Of a stretch of 64,000 nucleotides of DNA, positions 45,127 to 57,391 are shown piece by piece. Within the stretch, counting starts at the first letter, position 1; every line of letters begins with the position of its first letter. A model generated the notes under the pieces. That model was not told the origin of the DNA. It was given only the letters and a program-made list of their open reading frames with translations, and ran no database searches. The stretch lies in contig NW_020194638.1 in the NCBI RefSeq assembly GCF_002865645.1, positions 248,001 to 312,000 of the forward strand. The letters run 5' to 3'. The DNA comes from Hyaloscypha bicolor E (Eukaryota; Ascomycota; Leotiomycetes; Helotiales; Hyaloscyphaceae). The translations under genes and the position numbers were made by a program.

Positions 45127-46856
45127 ATGGTCTTCCGCTGTCAGACGTGTAAGAGCCGCCATGTCAAGGTAAATTTCACAGGCGGAGATGTTGGCAATGC
45201 ACTTTGGGCTAACCTGCCAACCAGTGTGACGCTGTGCAGCCGATATGCAGTCGATGCAAGAAGGCGGGTCGGACCTGCAAATGGGATCCGAATGATCACG
45301 TTGCTGAGACGGGCCTGCATTTCAAGATCGAGAATTCATTTGCTGGAGGCCAACCTAGACGGCCGAGGAAAGTAAAGGAACTGGTATCCGAACCGGTAGA
45401 TTTCCCGAGCCTTGCACCTCTGAGTATCCCAGCAGCACCTTCTCACGCCGTGGACGTCCAAGCTTTTCATTACTGGTTGGAGAATTTCATGTTTCGGCTT
45501 AAAGATCTACCTGATATCGGACATGAGTACAATGCTTATGTTATCTTCCATTGGGCTCGTGCTCGGCCGGGATCGGGTTTGCATCTGGGCCTCTTTGCTT
45601 ATTCGCATGCCGTCTTTGGACGAGCGAATCGTATGGAAAAGGCTCTCGAGGATGCGGCCAGGGCTCATTCTCAAGCCATCGTGACCATGCAGAAAGAGAT
45701 GGAGGACTTTGAACAATTACCTGATGAAAATATCGACCAGCTCCTCGTTACAACCATGCTTATGAGCAGTTATCAGGTGAGCTTGCAGGGTGGGGCCTTA
45801 GGGACACTGCGGCTGCTGATCAATTTGCAGAATACCATGTATGGAATCCAGATACCTCATCCTTCTTCCGCTGTTGACGAGGTCGGATCACGGCTTTGGC
45901 AAAGCCTTTGCCATCACGAAGGAGCCTTGGCCCTTCTGAAGCTTCGACAGGAACATGGACGTCCGCCATATTTGCCGCTCCACAGAGTCGTCAGACGACA
46001 AGTAGTAAGTCAACCGACTATTACCTGCTTCGCTGGGTTCGGTAGTGGTCTGACTTAGTTTCTATATCAGATCCGAACTTGCATCCTCCGTGGTGTTCCT
46101 GTTCCCGACTTCCTCCAAAGTGGTGGAGACTATGGAGAAGAAGGGCCCGCTCTCGAAGTCGATGCTTTCATGGTTCGGGTAGCGACTTTGCGAAACAAGT
46201 CTATGTTCCTACTCTCTAGAGAAAGTCTCGATCCTCCTTTTGATACACAAATTTTCGAAGATGTCGCAATCAAAGCGCTAGAGCTTCACAGCGCCATCGC
46301 CTCGTGGTCCGAAAGCCTTCCCGAAGACTGGACGTTTTCTACCCGATTCTCATCTGAAAGTTTGAATGGGAGAGGCCACGTTTACAGCAACACCCTACAT
46401 ACATATTTTACGCATGGTCATGCCGCGATCTGGAATCGGTACCGCGCCATCCAACTCATTGTTAACAGCATTCGTCTCCGGTCCCTTTCACATCAGCTCG
46501 AAACCCTGGACTACCCATCCCAGCGTTCCTTGGTCGTTATACAACAAGAGGCATGCCGCAATAATATGGAATTGTTGACAGCCGATTTGTGTGCTGGTGT
46601 GCTGTTCTTCTTTAATTCTCTCGATCCTACAGGATTAAGAACTCTCCAGCTTGGAAAGTTCACCATCACGACCGATGATGAGATCCTCCCCAAGGTGGCA
46701 GGGCTCCTTGCCTGGCCTCTCACTGTCGCCGTCAGTTGCGAATATATCACAGAGTCACAGAGACAGTGGCTAAAGGGAAAATTGAAGATTGTCGCGAAGT
46801 CCTTAGGAGATGCCGTTCTTGAGTCTGTTGTGGAACAAGGCGAATTCAGATTCTGA
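45127..46856 (+). CDS. Zn(II)2Cys6 transcription factor
   Basis: Three exons (45127-45168, 45225-46004, 46071-46856), 535 residues. The Zn2Cys6 cluster sits right at the N-terminus: Cys5, Cys8, Cys15, Cys22, Cys25, Cys32, with the first intron dividing it before Cys15. A basic linker (GGQPRRPRKVKE, residues about 58-69) and a long helical regulatory region follow (LENFMFRLKDLPDIGHEYN, ATLRNKSMFLLSRESLDPPF). This is typical of Fungal_trans_2-type factors. A short N-terminus starting MVFRCQTC is common in this class. Being divergent from the ABC exporter, it may regulate it (inference). The downstream aldo/keto reductase converges only 146 bp away. Confidence 0.88.
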
Positions 46857-47002
46857 TCGTCGAACTCAGTTCTCGACGGATTCTTGGGATTATTGGCACA
46901 CCAAAAATTGCCAATGAGGGCTGAAAAGACGAAGATTGAAATTGAAGACTACGTTGAGAGTAAATCAACTAGCATTGACGGCCATTCGTCATAACTCGAC
47001 GG

Positions 47003-48138
47003 CTAGAAATGCCCAGCAACATTCTTCGGCACGTATGGCTCCTCAAGATACTTCCTCTCCTCAGCAGTCAACTCCTTCCCGCGCGTCTCGCAAGCCTCAT
47101 CAATCCGACCGACCGAATTGAATCCCACGATCGGAATAGTCCCTTTACTCTTCAACCACGCAAGCGCCACCTGACTCATCTTCCACCCCTTCTTGCCTGC
47201 CAACTCCTCCACCCTATTCACAATCTCCTCATCCGCCTTCGTCAACCCATTATCATGCGGCGTCGGGTTCTTCGAGCGTGGCGACTCATCATACCCGACC
47301 GGTCTCGCCAGCCTGCCCGCAAAAAGCGGGCTCCAATTGAGAATCCCAACTCCCGTCTCATTGCAGAAACGATTCATCTCCCTCTCCTCCTCGCGGTAGC
47401 AGAGGTTGTAGTAATTCTGCATGCTAACAAACTTCGTCCACCCGTTCTTCTCGGCAACAAATTGCATGCGCGCGAATTGCGTGGCCCACATCGATGAGGC
47501 GCCGATGTACAGGATCTTGCCGGCTTGCACGAGATCGTGGAGCGCTTTCATGGTCTCTTCGATGGGTGTATCCGGGTCGTAGCGGTGGATTTGGAACAGG
47601 TCGATGTAGGAGGTGCCCAGTCTTTTTAGAGATGCTTCGACGGATCTGAAGATTGCGGCGCGAGAGAGGCCTGCAGTGTTCGTCAACCTTCTACTGCCGA
47701 ATAATCTCTTCTGCGACTGCAGCACTCACCACCTTGATTAACATAATCTTTGCTCTGCTGCATTTGGTTAAAGAACGCCGGCGCCATGAACCCTGGCTCT
47801 TTTGCAACATGATTATAGCACTTCGTCAATATCACCACTTTCTCACGAGGGATGTTGAGCTGCTTGATGGCCTTGCCGAAGATCTCCTCACTGATACCGT
47901 TGGAGTACATAGCCGCTGTATCCCAGGTATTCACGCCTCGATCGTAAGCCGCTTTGAGGAGTTCCAACGCTTCTTTCTCTTCGAGCATGAAGGGAGCCCA
48001 TTGCTTAGAGCCAATAGACATTCCGCCGAGGATGGGGCTCGAGACGCGAAGACCAGAGGAGCCTAGGCGGATGTATTCGACTTTTGTTGTGCCGAGTGAC
48101 TTTTGGAGGGAGGAGGGGACAGGCATGGCGAACGGCAT
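47003..48138 (-). CDS. aldo/keto reductase
   Basis: Two exons (48138-47730 and 47670-47003), 358 residues, start [12 protein letters not shown]. The AKR (alpha/beta)8-barrel tetrad is present: Asp73 (NTWDTAAMY), Tyr78, Lys106 (ILTKCY) and a His near residue 165 ([12 protein letters not shown]). The NADPH-binding end is also visible ([17 protein letters not shown]). The pattern fits the fungal AKR group related to aryl-alcohol dehydrogenases and yeast YPL088W-type reductases. It should reduce aldehydes with NADPH in the cytosol. The ATG has a good context and no earlier in-frame ATG. Confidence 0.92.
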
Positions 48139-48810
48139 TGTGATTGTTGACGTTAAAATCGGTGAAGTTATCGAGAATTGATAAAGAGGTTATGAAGTGA
48201 TTTGTTGTATTTGAATGCTGGATATAGGACAGCAGGGGAAGGTTGCCTTTATATCCATCTTCTGTAGCTAAAGCCATGCTCATGATTGTTAATTCCGTCG
48301 GTATGATCTAGGCAAGGTTCGAAGGATGACTGATTTAGAGGAGTTAAGGAGAAGGTGAAGCTGAAAATCCGAGATAGAAGGTATTCACAAGCAAAGATGG
48401 GAAAGGTTGACATAAGCAGTGATTCAGGAACGTGATGCCAAAGCGAGAGCTCGTCGCTTTTGCTGGGAAAGGAATAGCGTGAACTATTTCTATTTCTGGG
48501 CCTCGCTGGTTTGGCTCAAAAAGGTTAGTGTGAAAGACCATTTAAGCCAATGAGGAGGTATCACGAATCAATTTTCTTCTTCTTGAGTTCCATGTGGAGT
48601 TTGTAAGCTTGTCGCTCTTGCTCAGGCGCTCATCACCCACGGCTCACCCTCGGCCCAGTCAACTCGCCTGGGATGGAATGGGCCTCTGCAAAATCGGGGA
48701 GTTAAATTGCGCCCCAGACACTAACTAGCCCAATTGAACCCCGAACACTCCAGGAACGCCTCCTCCGAAATCGTTCTTCGACTCTAACATTACCGCACAA
48801 ACCTCCTAAC
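48139..48810. other. intergenic, divergent promoters
   Basis: About 670 bp between the aldo/keto reductase and the unknown PPGW-protein gene, which diverge. No further gene recognised. Confidence 0.5.
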
Positions 48811-49910
48811 ATGGCATCGATCGAATTTCCACCGGGATGGGGCCTCGAGCGTCTTGAAAACACCGCCGTGGAAGAATTTGCAGCTCTCCCACAAGAAGTC
48901 CATCCGCCCCTCAACTCCGCCCCGCCCCGCCCTCCCACTGACCTCGAACTCAGGAACGCACGCTCCTCCGTGAGCGCGTCCTCCGCGACCCGTGGTCTGC
49001 CGCCTGCCTCGCGTACGTAAAGCTCGAAACCTAGGAACGGTCTGCAAACCGACGTCCACCCACCCCACCATCCTATATTCCCCCCGGCTGGACGGTTCAG
49101 CGCGTCCTGAACCCAAGCGTCAATGACCTCGCATCCCTCTCTCCAGAAGTATGTCGACATCATCATCCCGTCTTTTTCTTATACAGCTAAAACGATAACG
49201 CAGGAACTCACTCGCTACTCCGAGAGCCGAAAAGCAGACCACGCCGCTCATGCCGCTCGTGTGCAGGCAAAAAGCGGCGGTCAAGACAACGCTCCCGAAC
49301 CTGCTCCTCACTCCACAACGCTGTCCATAGCCGCAAACAATCCCTCGCCATTAGTGCAAGCCGTTCAGCGTGCAGGCTTCCCAGAATGGGGTTATGTGAT
49401 CTTCAGAACGGACTATTCGGACGAGGCACGGTGGGACAGGTTCCAAGAAATAGTGTTTGACGAGATGTGCGATGTGCAGATGAGTAAGGAAAGTGAGGCC
49501 GGCGTGCAGGCAGTGAAGGACAAATTGTCCTTCAAGTCGGTGGAGGATCCGGCGCTGGTAGGGGCAAGCGTGGCGGATGTGAAGAGGTGTGTCCTTTTTC
49601 TCACTCTATCGAGCACAGATTCTCTGGTTTGGGGAGTGCTGATAATTGAGCTAGGTGCTACCATGCAATAAGATCGGCAGGCCAGATCCCGCCAGGCTTG
49701 GATATGAACATGTGTATGATAGTCGACAGGCACGTCATTGCATCCGTACTTAACAAGAAGGGTGGCGAAATACCGTACCTGATTGGGGTGGACGTTACGA
49801 ATTCAAAGGAAGACGAGGGCTACGAGGGTCATTTCAAGGTGGCAATAGATTCGTTCTTGTGCGAACTCTACCCACTCTTGAGCGCGGAGATGCTACCTAG
49901 AGAGTTATGA
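48811..49910 (+). CDS. conserved-type protein of unknown function with two PPGW modules
   Basis: Four exons (48811-48969, 49035-49148, 49204-49586, 49655-49910), 303 residues; the total length is divisible by three. I do not recognise a named domain. The N-terminal third holds two similar short modules, FPPGWGLERLENTAVEEFAAL and IPPGWTVQRVLNPSVNDLASL, separated by an Arg/Pro-rich spacer. The C-terminal part has FPEWGYVIFRTDYSDEARWDRF followed by helices and CYHAIRSAGQIPPGLDMN...CMIVDRHVIASV. No signal peptide or membrane segment is evident. PPGW-type motifs can mediate WW-like or membrane-adaptor interactions, but no function is claimed. Confidence 0.75.
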
Positions 49911-52335
49911 CCATCTGCGAATCCGATATGGCAAGGGAACGATTAGAAGGACTAGGCGTGAGAATAAAATTATAGGAGTTACGAAGCCATGCCTGAGGTG
50001 AATTCATAGCTGATTACTGCCAGGAATCGGTCTATCGAATATTGGAATTAGTGCCTATTAAGATCAACTTTGATGACTACCGATATAATCTCAGTCGAAT
50101 CTGGACCTCTCTAAAGCCTACTTCCGTCTTTGGACCGGAGTAGTCGCTGCTCTAACCTGAGCCGAGCCCCGAGCCCCTGAGCAAGCCGATATGTCAGCTG
50201 GATTATGCTCAGGGGATCTTCTTTTGGCTCCCTAGAGAATGGGTTAGAGTTTCCAAATCATTTGAATATAAATCTTGCTGATGCCTATTAGCCTAGGGCA
50301 CTGCCACCTTTCTAATCTATTATAACATTGTAATGAGATCCATTCTCGCTCACTCTATTAAACTTTATAAGGATCCTTGCCGGTGCTGATTTTGGACCAC
50401 AGTTACACGTGACTAGTAATTTAGCTTTATAGTTCAATGGCATTGTATATGGCTATAATCTTGCTAAGCATTTATTTAACTTCAATAGTATAAGAACTTT
50501 TAATAGTATAACAGGCGCTTGAATAGGATACTAAAACTCTGGTTTTTTTAAATTTTTTTTAATTTAATTTTATAAGGAATTATTATAACATAAATCTTTT
50601 TTATATTATAAAATTTATATTATAAAACGTCTATTTATAAGCTAATAAAATATAAGAAATTTAATATCTAATTACTGGGGGAGGGGGTTTTAAGAAATAA
50701 AAAAAAAGTTAGAATTTTTCAGGCCTTAAGAGAGCCTGGAAATTTAGCGATCAAGCACCTGGAACTTATTTGCCTCGTGCTCAATAATTGCCTCGTCCCA
50801 AAACTAGAGCTCTTATATAAACTTCCTTATACCTATATTACGAAATCTGATTTGAGAGAAAGGCTTAAGTAAGTACAAGTAATAAATTCGGTGTTATCAA
50901 AACTCCAAAATCTATTAAAACTCCTATTTAATATCGGGGGAGGGGGGGGTTGTGTGCGATTCTAAGGCTAAATTGGTTCCTTAGTAATGGACTCGGGAAA
51001 TGCCGAGCGCTAAGCCCCAAAAAAGATTCTGCATCGACACCCCTAATCGACATCAGGGGGGGAAGGGGGGGTGAAGGGGCCCGTTTTTTACTTTTTCCCC
51101 GTTGCTGGCATGTCATTTCCCCGCTTGACATGTTGCTATGTTTCGTGGCGTTTTGAGTCCGGGATTCCATCCGGTTTCATACAGTGATCTGCATTGTGGC
51201 TGCTCTTCCCCCCCATCTCACAACAAAACAGAATCCGTCGAATTCAAGAATGTTAGGAAAGGAAGACAGTTATCTTCGTCTGGTTGAGAGATAGCCAATT
51301 TCTCAATGCCACTAAAGTCAAGTAAGTGACTTGGTGAGAGGATCCTGAGTTGCATCTTCTCTTGATTTACTAAACAAAGCGGTACGTCGAAGTAGGGATG
51401 CTGGTAATAGGAACACTCTGATGTCATGCCTTCTCCGGCCCGACTTTAGAATTGAGGCTCCGTCGCCGAGTACGATCTGGGCCTTGCTGTGGCGTTGGGG
51501 AAATCACAACCGGTCTGCAACCTTTGATTACCTGGCGTCATGCAGCACTGCAGCAGACATGGTGTTGTCCCAATCACACAAATCGATGCACTACATTCTG
51601 CAAGCTGTCACCCTTCCTATCGGTGCATGCGAAGGCGCGCCGAACCGAAATCCGTCCGTTTTCGCCTAAGGCAAATAACAGCAAAATATCTAGTTTTTGA
51701 AAATTGCGCATCGTAGCACTACTAAGTCTGAATGCTTTAAATTAAGCTTTATGTAGTAGAGAAGAAGTCAAAGTATCTTTTGTCACGGTTTCGTGGTTCT
51801 AAACTTTTAGGGGGTTTTATTACGATTTTTTAAAGGTGAGGGAATGATTTTCAGAACTCTCGCTTAGCGAAACGGACGCGCCTTCGTATCGTTAAAGACC
51901 TCGATCCTCGTTATGTTCAAATTCTAAATCTTTTGAATCAAAAATACCAACGTATTGACTTAGGAAGAATTCAGAGAAGAGTTGTTGGATTTAGAAATGC
52001 AATTACGCAGAAAAAGGAAGATGAAAAAGTACTGACAGCGCTTCCATCTAGTATGGCAATCGTCTGGTGTATTTCGACAGTTTTATTTCGAAAGGTAGAT
52101 CCCCACGTTCTCCTTGTGTTACAACAAGATAGTGCACCATCCCGCCCACATCTAGAGTCTCAGTCCTCCATGCAATCATGCATCTGCAGGTATTAGTAGA
52201 TGCATCGCAACACGGCACAGAAATTGAAGCTGAGAAACTGCGTTGTTTACTTGCTTATATTGACCGCACCTCGCACTGGATGCCTTTAGCTCTCCCAAAA
52301 TACCTCTTCGTTTTTCTATCTCACTTCACACAAGT
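49911..52335. other. intergenic with AT-rich island and low-complexity G tracts
   Basis: About 2.4 kb. An AT-rich, coding-free island lies at about 50400-50720 beside a CACGTG palindrome (50406-50411). G-rich runs occur near 50675-50690, 50936-50950 and 51055-51072. The stretch 51850-52200 has one open frame of 87 codons without a recognised domain and may be an old transposon relic. Confidence 0.45.
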
Positions 52336-54354
52336 ATGGCTGGACCAGATATCTTCATCGACGGATTGAAGTACCGAGGTTCCACCACTTTCTCATTGCC
52401 ACCTGCAGGCGATGATTTCCCCAGGATTGCTGAGAACGACAGCACACCATTGGACCAGCTGCTAAGAGAATGGAAGATCGAAGATCCTAAACCAGGATTC
52501 TGGTCGTGGGAACGGCTGCTCTATATTCTATCTCGAAACCGGATTCAGACTGAGCTGAGGAAGTACACTCAGCTGGAGAATGCTGAGAGCTGCGTGGAAC
52601 ATATCCGACCGGACGACGAAGTGGATTCGGAGCCTCTTGAAGCCAAAACATATCTCCGAATCTTCGCACTGTTGGTCTTGACCAAAAAAGGCGACCAAAT
52701 TGGCAACTTTATAAGAGAAGAAGTTTCTGATGAAAAGCTCCCTGTTTGCCGGCATCAGGGCTCACGAAAAGGAGAACATATTCTTTGCTCCAAGAAGGAT
52801 CCCCATCAACCTCTCAAAGTCTTTGAGGAATGGCATCCCCACGAAAGGGCGTGGTTTGAGCAAACTCAGTGGGAGACTCTCGTACCCTACTTCGACCTCG
52901 ACCCAAGCAACAAAGCAAGGCATTACGATTTGGATGACAGTGCGATCTTGCCGTGGCGAAAGGGGAATTTACGCTCACTCATATCCCCAGAGCCGGGGCG
53001 CTCATCGTGGTCTTCGGTGCACGAAGGGGGGTTCGCAGATGTGTCCTGTATCAGAATTGACTCTTCAAGTCATGGATTTAGCGAAGTCCTCAAGGATGTA
53101 AGTTGATCCACCTTACTACAGAGACAGTCTGATAGAGCTCATACAAACCTGGCAGGTTATTCGCCTGAACGACAGTCGTTTTGCCTTGAAGAAGCTTCAT
53201 GATAAGGACTACAACGACGAAGCAAAGTTCCGAAAAGAATCCGAACAATTGCAACGGTTCAGCGGGTTGGTCAATAATCACCTTGTCACGTTGTTGGCAA
53301 CCTTGAAGTATCAAAATCGCTTCTACTTCCTATTTCCATATGCGGAATTTGACCTTGACGCATATTGGGAACGCAAAGAGCGAAACCCTAAGATGGACAC
53401 TACCTCAGTTCGATGGGTTGCTAAGCAGTGCTCGGGGATCATGGCTGGAATAGATGCTATCCATGAGCCACAATCTGTGAGCCTGCATGGTTTGGTTGAG
53501 AAGAAGTATGGAAGGCATGGCGATATCAAGCCAGACAACATCCTTTGGTTCGACACCTGTAGCGATCCAAGAGGAATTCTGGTCATATCTGATATGGGGT
53601 TGTCCGCTTTGAATCGTGAAACCAGTCGGTCGGGCCTTGCGAGGTACAACGTCCCTAGAGTTCCTGGCTACAGTCCGCCGGAATGCGATGTTAAGGGTGG
53701 TAAAATCTCTCGAGCCTATGATATATGGACCCTCGGTTGTCTATTCCTGGAACTGCTGACATGGCTTCTCGGAGGGTCGGACCTCAGGGACCAGTTCGAG
53801 GAGAAGCGAACGACTGTGTATAGCATCACAGGCTCAAGAAACAATATTTTCTTTGTTCTAAAAAAACACCCTGAGCAGCCTGACGTTCTTGTTGCTCAAG
53901 TGAAGGATGAAGTATCGCAGGTAAGTTCACCTGAGTCTTCCCTCCGTTTTGCGATTGCCTCTGCCAGTCACTGACAAGTTGGAAGTGGATTCACGATATG
54001 CATAACGACAAGAGATGCTCACAATTTATTCATGATGCTCTTGATATTATCGAAGCCGAGATGCTTGTTGTCCTATCTCAGGAGCGAAAGAGGTCCGAGT
54101 CTGGGCCGCTAAAGAAAAAGTTTGGAGACTTGCTATCGAAGTGCATGAATGACAGCGATTTGGAATACTGTACGAAAGGTGCTCCTCAACGAAGACTCTT
54201 GAGATATGGGACTGGTGTCGATATCATTCCCAGCGAGGCTGCCGAAACTGAAATCAGAGATAAAAAGCCGAATATTCAAACGTACCAGGGGTCAGCGACT
54301 CGGAAGTCGATACGACCAGACCAGTTCGATAGGCTGGACAAGTTTCAAGGTTGA
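52336..54354 (+). CDS. protein kinase-like protein (fungal kinase family, first of two)
   Basis: Three exons (52336-53097, 53156-53920, 53986-54354), 631 residues. The N-terminal 220 residues are a family-specific region ending HERAWFEQTQWETLVPYFDL, which has a counterpart in the kinase-like gene at 60.5 kb. The kinase domain follows: Gly-rich loop EGGFADV (230-236), Lys266 in FALKKL, catalytic HGDIKPDN (Asp at 377, with Gly in place of the HRD Arg), DMG instead of DFG (400-402), and SPPE near 429 in place of APE. The first intron lies between the Gly loop and the Lys. It may be active, but the DMG and HGD changes make substrate specificity uncertain. It resembles kinases found beside fungal NLR/HET-type immunity genes, though none is present here. 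Confidence 0.82.
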
Positions 54355-54725
54355 CTGAATTATGAGCTATGTCGCTTGATTTTGAGCGAACTGTGGGAAG
54401 TTTCGGGTTGTCATGGTGTTCCAAAAAAGACATCCTTTCTCACACTGCAAAGTAATTTGGTAGGTAGTGGACGTTCAGCGAATTCCCTTTCTGGGTTTGT
54501 ATCTAGTGGCAATGATGGGGCAGTCCTTTTGTAGTAAATGAATTCCTTCTCTTAGTGCTTTCTGGTTGGTGTCCTTGCGGGAACATTCTTGGTACATTTC
54601 CCAAATGCCTGGGCTCCCCTTGACTCTCTTGCCAAGCATCAATGATGTCCCATCATCTGCATCGACAACTACGTGAAAATCGCGAAGACGACATTCCTTA
54701 TCATTACTCGTAGTGTTCAATTGCC

Positions 54726-55022
54726 TCATGGAGCTTCTGGCTTTCCTCCTTCACCAGCGCATCAGTCAGCAACGGATAAAATCGCCACGATGAGAGCAAG
54801 GAAGACAGGTATCCACAACATACCTCCGTTAAAGATCGAGGTATCTGGCATTGATACCTGCCACGCTTCCACTATCAAACTTCGTTAGTGGTCACCGCCG
54901 CAGTCACTTTGAGTTGGCCTTCTTACAGTGACCTGAGATTGTCCCGGCCCAAAAAGCCCCGTGAGGAAAATTTCCAGAGCATTCTGCTCCATATATGTGG
55001 CCCGGATGACGACGATCGGCAT
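54726..55022 (-). CDS. possible very small gene with two introns
   Basis: Three small exons (55022-54927, 54857-54824, 54748-54726) join to 50 codons: MPIVVIRATYMEQNALEIFL, then GLFGPGQSQVTVSM, then PDTSIFNGGGKPEAP and stop. Both introns have good signals (gtaaga...cactaac...gcag and gtatgt...gctgac...gaag) and the frame is kept at both joins. The text resembles the small protein at 58.1-58.4 kb in layout (a helix ending L..LFG, then a beta strand). It has no known function and the call is tentative. Confidence 0.35.
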
Positions 55023-55801
55023 CTCGCAGGGTCTGATGGAGGACAGTTTACGAAGAACAAAGTAGATAATGTTCTTCGTTGAAGCTCTAGATGAATTGTT
55101 CTGATGCCGATTTAGCCAGATGAAGTGGGGTGGTAGGAGTTTTTGGGGAGGAAATGGGTTGTCCAGTGGTCGCCACCTTTGGGCGAAAATCTCGCCTGTC
55201 TTACAAGCATGGGCCGCCATTAATCTGGCTGGCTGCGTTGGTTGGGGCTGTGCAGTCGGAAAGTTGCCTCGGAAAATCTCTCTCGAGGAATGACAGCTTC
55301 GGTGCACATTGTTCGAACGAACGAACTGTCGGTAGTTTTATAGCACTGCATCGTCCAGTCCTCACTATTCAGGGCGCAGTTACTCGGCGAACTTGCCAGG
55401 TCGCCATCAGCCTCATCCGATTTCGTTTAAGAGGCGCGGCCTTGCGACACCGAAGCGTTACATCACGAATCTCGACGGCGTTCGTAGCAAAGTGGCCCTC
55501 TCACGTGCGATGTGATGGATTGGGCTCGTGATAATTCAGGATTGAGCGACAGAGACCTCGATAATGTGTTCAAGTATGAAGAGAAATCCACGACGGTCGT
55601 GCGGATGCTGGCTGGGGAGAAGGTGGGCTCTCAAGAGTTGTCCATCAAGGCGTACGCTTATGACCTCACAGCAACCTATAATTTGGTCCTTGGAAGGGAA
55701 AGATGAATGGGAAGATTGGATTCAAAATGTACGTGACGTTTGTTTCGTGTTTGGCTGATGGACTTGGGGAGTGTCCACTCGCTGATAATTTTGATACAGG
55801 A

Positions 55802-57391
55802 ATGTCCGCAAATCAATTGTTCAGAATCGGGCCTGGTACTGATGTAGGCAGACTCTGTTCCTCCGATGGGGATATAGCAAGACTAATAACATGCTCAAAG
55901 ATTAGCAAAACGCACCGGAGAACGGACCTTTCCAAGCGTGAAGAAAGTTCAGTATAGTGACTGGTTAAAGTGCGTCAACGAAGAGATGCCTGGCAGGATT
56001 AAAACACAAAGAACGATGATGACCATTTCATCATTAAGTAAGGAACTGCAAACCGCAGATCCAAGCTTGGGGATTTCCAATCTGAGTGGTCAACGCAGCG
56101 TTAGGACGTTGCCATTCTCAAAAGACACATTCCAACTCATCACGAGCAACTTCTACACTCATAGCTCGATAGCTCGAGTCGTAAGTCGCGCTGATATTCC
56201 TGTTTTCTTCAGTGCAGAGATCCAGATGGAAGACAAAAAGGGGCACGTTTATCCAGCATATGGTGGGGTATTCCAAACGATACTGAGGAGCAGACTAACT
56301 TGCTGAATAGTTTATAACTGCCGTACAAGTAATGCGTGGGACATGGACTTAGCATTGACAGCTACTTACTTCCCGCAAAGTGGTTTGACCTTTGCTATAC
56401 TATTTGGATGTCCATTGTCAGTTGAGGAAGAGATCTTGAGGCGCTTATCATTTGCAACAGCCGAGGCCTCTCATCCACTGTTAATGCCAGGAATTTTTGC
56501 AGAGCTTGAAAGAAGTCGACACGTACCTATAGTTGAAACCACAATTGATGAAATAGAGACGAGGATATTTGAGTTGGACTTCCAGTCTTCAGATATAGAA
56601 GGAATGCCGGACTCAGAAACAAAGAAACGAAACCAAGCAAAGCGATCTGCGTGGCTAGACACGACATACCTCAGAAATGGACTGGTAAGCTGGAACACCC
56701 AATTGGTTAAGATCCCTCAGCACGCGGATGAACTCAAGGAGACGATATTCAAACGTAGAATCCACGAGAAAAGAGAAAAGCGTGTTCAGGACACAGAACA
56801 GGACACAGAGCGACCTTTCATGGTCCAGCAGGAGCCAGAAGCTTCCAACGAAATGCTGCGTCGGGTTGGGGATAAGATTAGCGGCCGCATTCAAGGCATC
56901 ATTAACGAGTACGATGACAAGATCCGAGATTGTACGATGAGAGTTGAAGGAATGGCAATGGCTACACAATGGGTTTGACTTCCTTAACAATGAACCTTGT
57001 AGGGAAATCGAACTAATCTTATTTCTCAGGCTCTTGGTGAAACAAATGTTGAGATTGCTTTGTCTACAGGTCGAGACTCCCGACATATGAGATCTATTGC
57101 TATCGTTACAATGGTGTTCTTACCTGGAACTTTCTTCGCGGTTAGTAACTCTCTTCTCAATTTCTTAAAGATGGAATACTGATTTTCATTTCCTGATAGA
57201 CCGTCTTCTCAATGACTTTCTTTAACTGGTTCGGTGCACCGGGCAAAGTGGTGTCGTCTTATTTCTGGATATATATAGTTATAACTGTGTTTTTTACTCT
57301 CCTTACTCTTGGCTGCTGGTGGTATTTCATTACATACCGTCCCTCCAGACTTCGAAAACCGACATCTGAAGAAGAAATACCGCTTGTATGA
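55802..57391 (+). CDS. CorA-like two-helix membrane protein
   Basis: Five exons (55802-55835, 55906-56262, 56311-56972, 57030-57140, 57200-57391), 451 residues; the total is divisible by three. The C-terminal end has two close membrane helices: IAIVTMVFLPGTFFATVFSM and WIYIVITVFFTLLTLGCWW, joined by FFNWFGAPG. This is the topology of fungal CorA-like Mg2+-transporter-type proteins, although the canonical GMN motif is not seen. A long charged helical domain precedes it (KETIFKRRIHEKREKRVQDT). The 5' end is uncertain: open coding-like sequence continues upstream to an ATG at 55515 (MDWARDNSGLSDRDLDN), but no clean splice to it was found. Ion transport is not certain. Confidence 0.7.

Noticed and set aside
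48702..49166. 154-codon minus-strand frame
   Set aside because: GC-rich antisense shadow of exons 1-2 of the PPGW protein, whose four-exon model is in frame throughout.
50150..50240. Gagcccctgagc/gctcagggg inverted motifs as a transposon end
   Set aside because: Short, imperfect and without a partner end or target duplication nearby.
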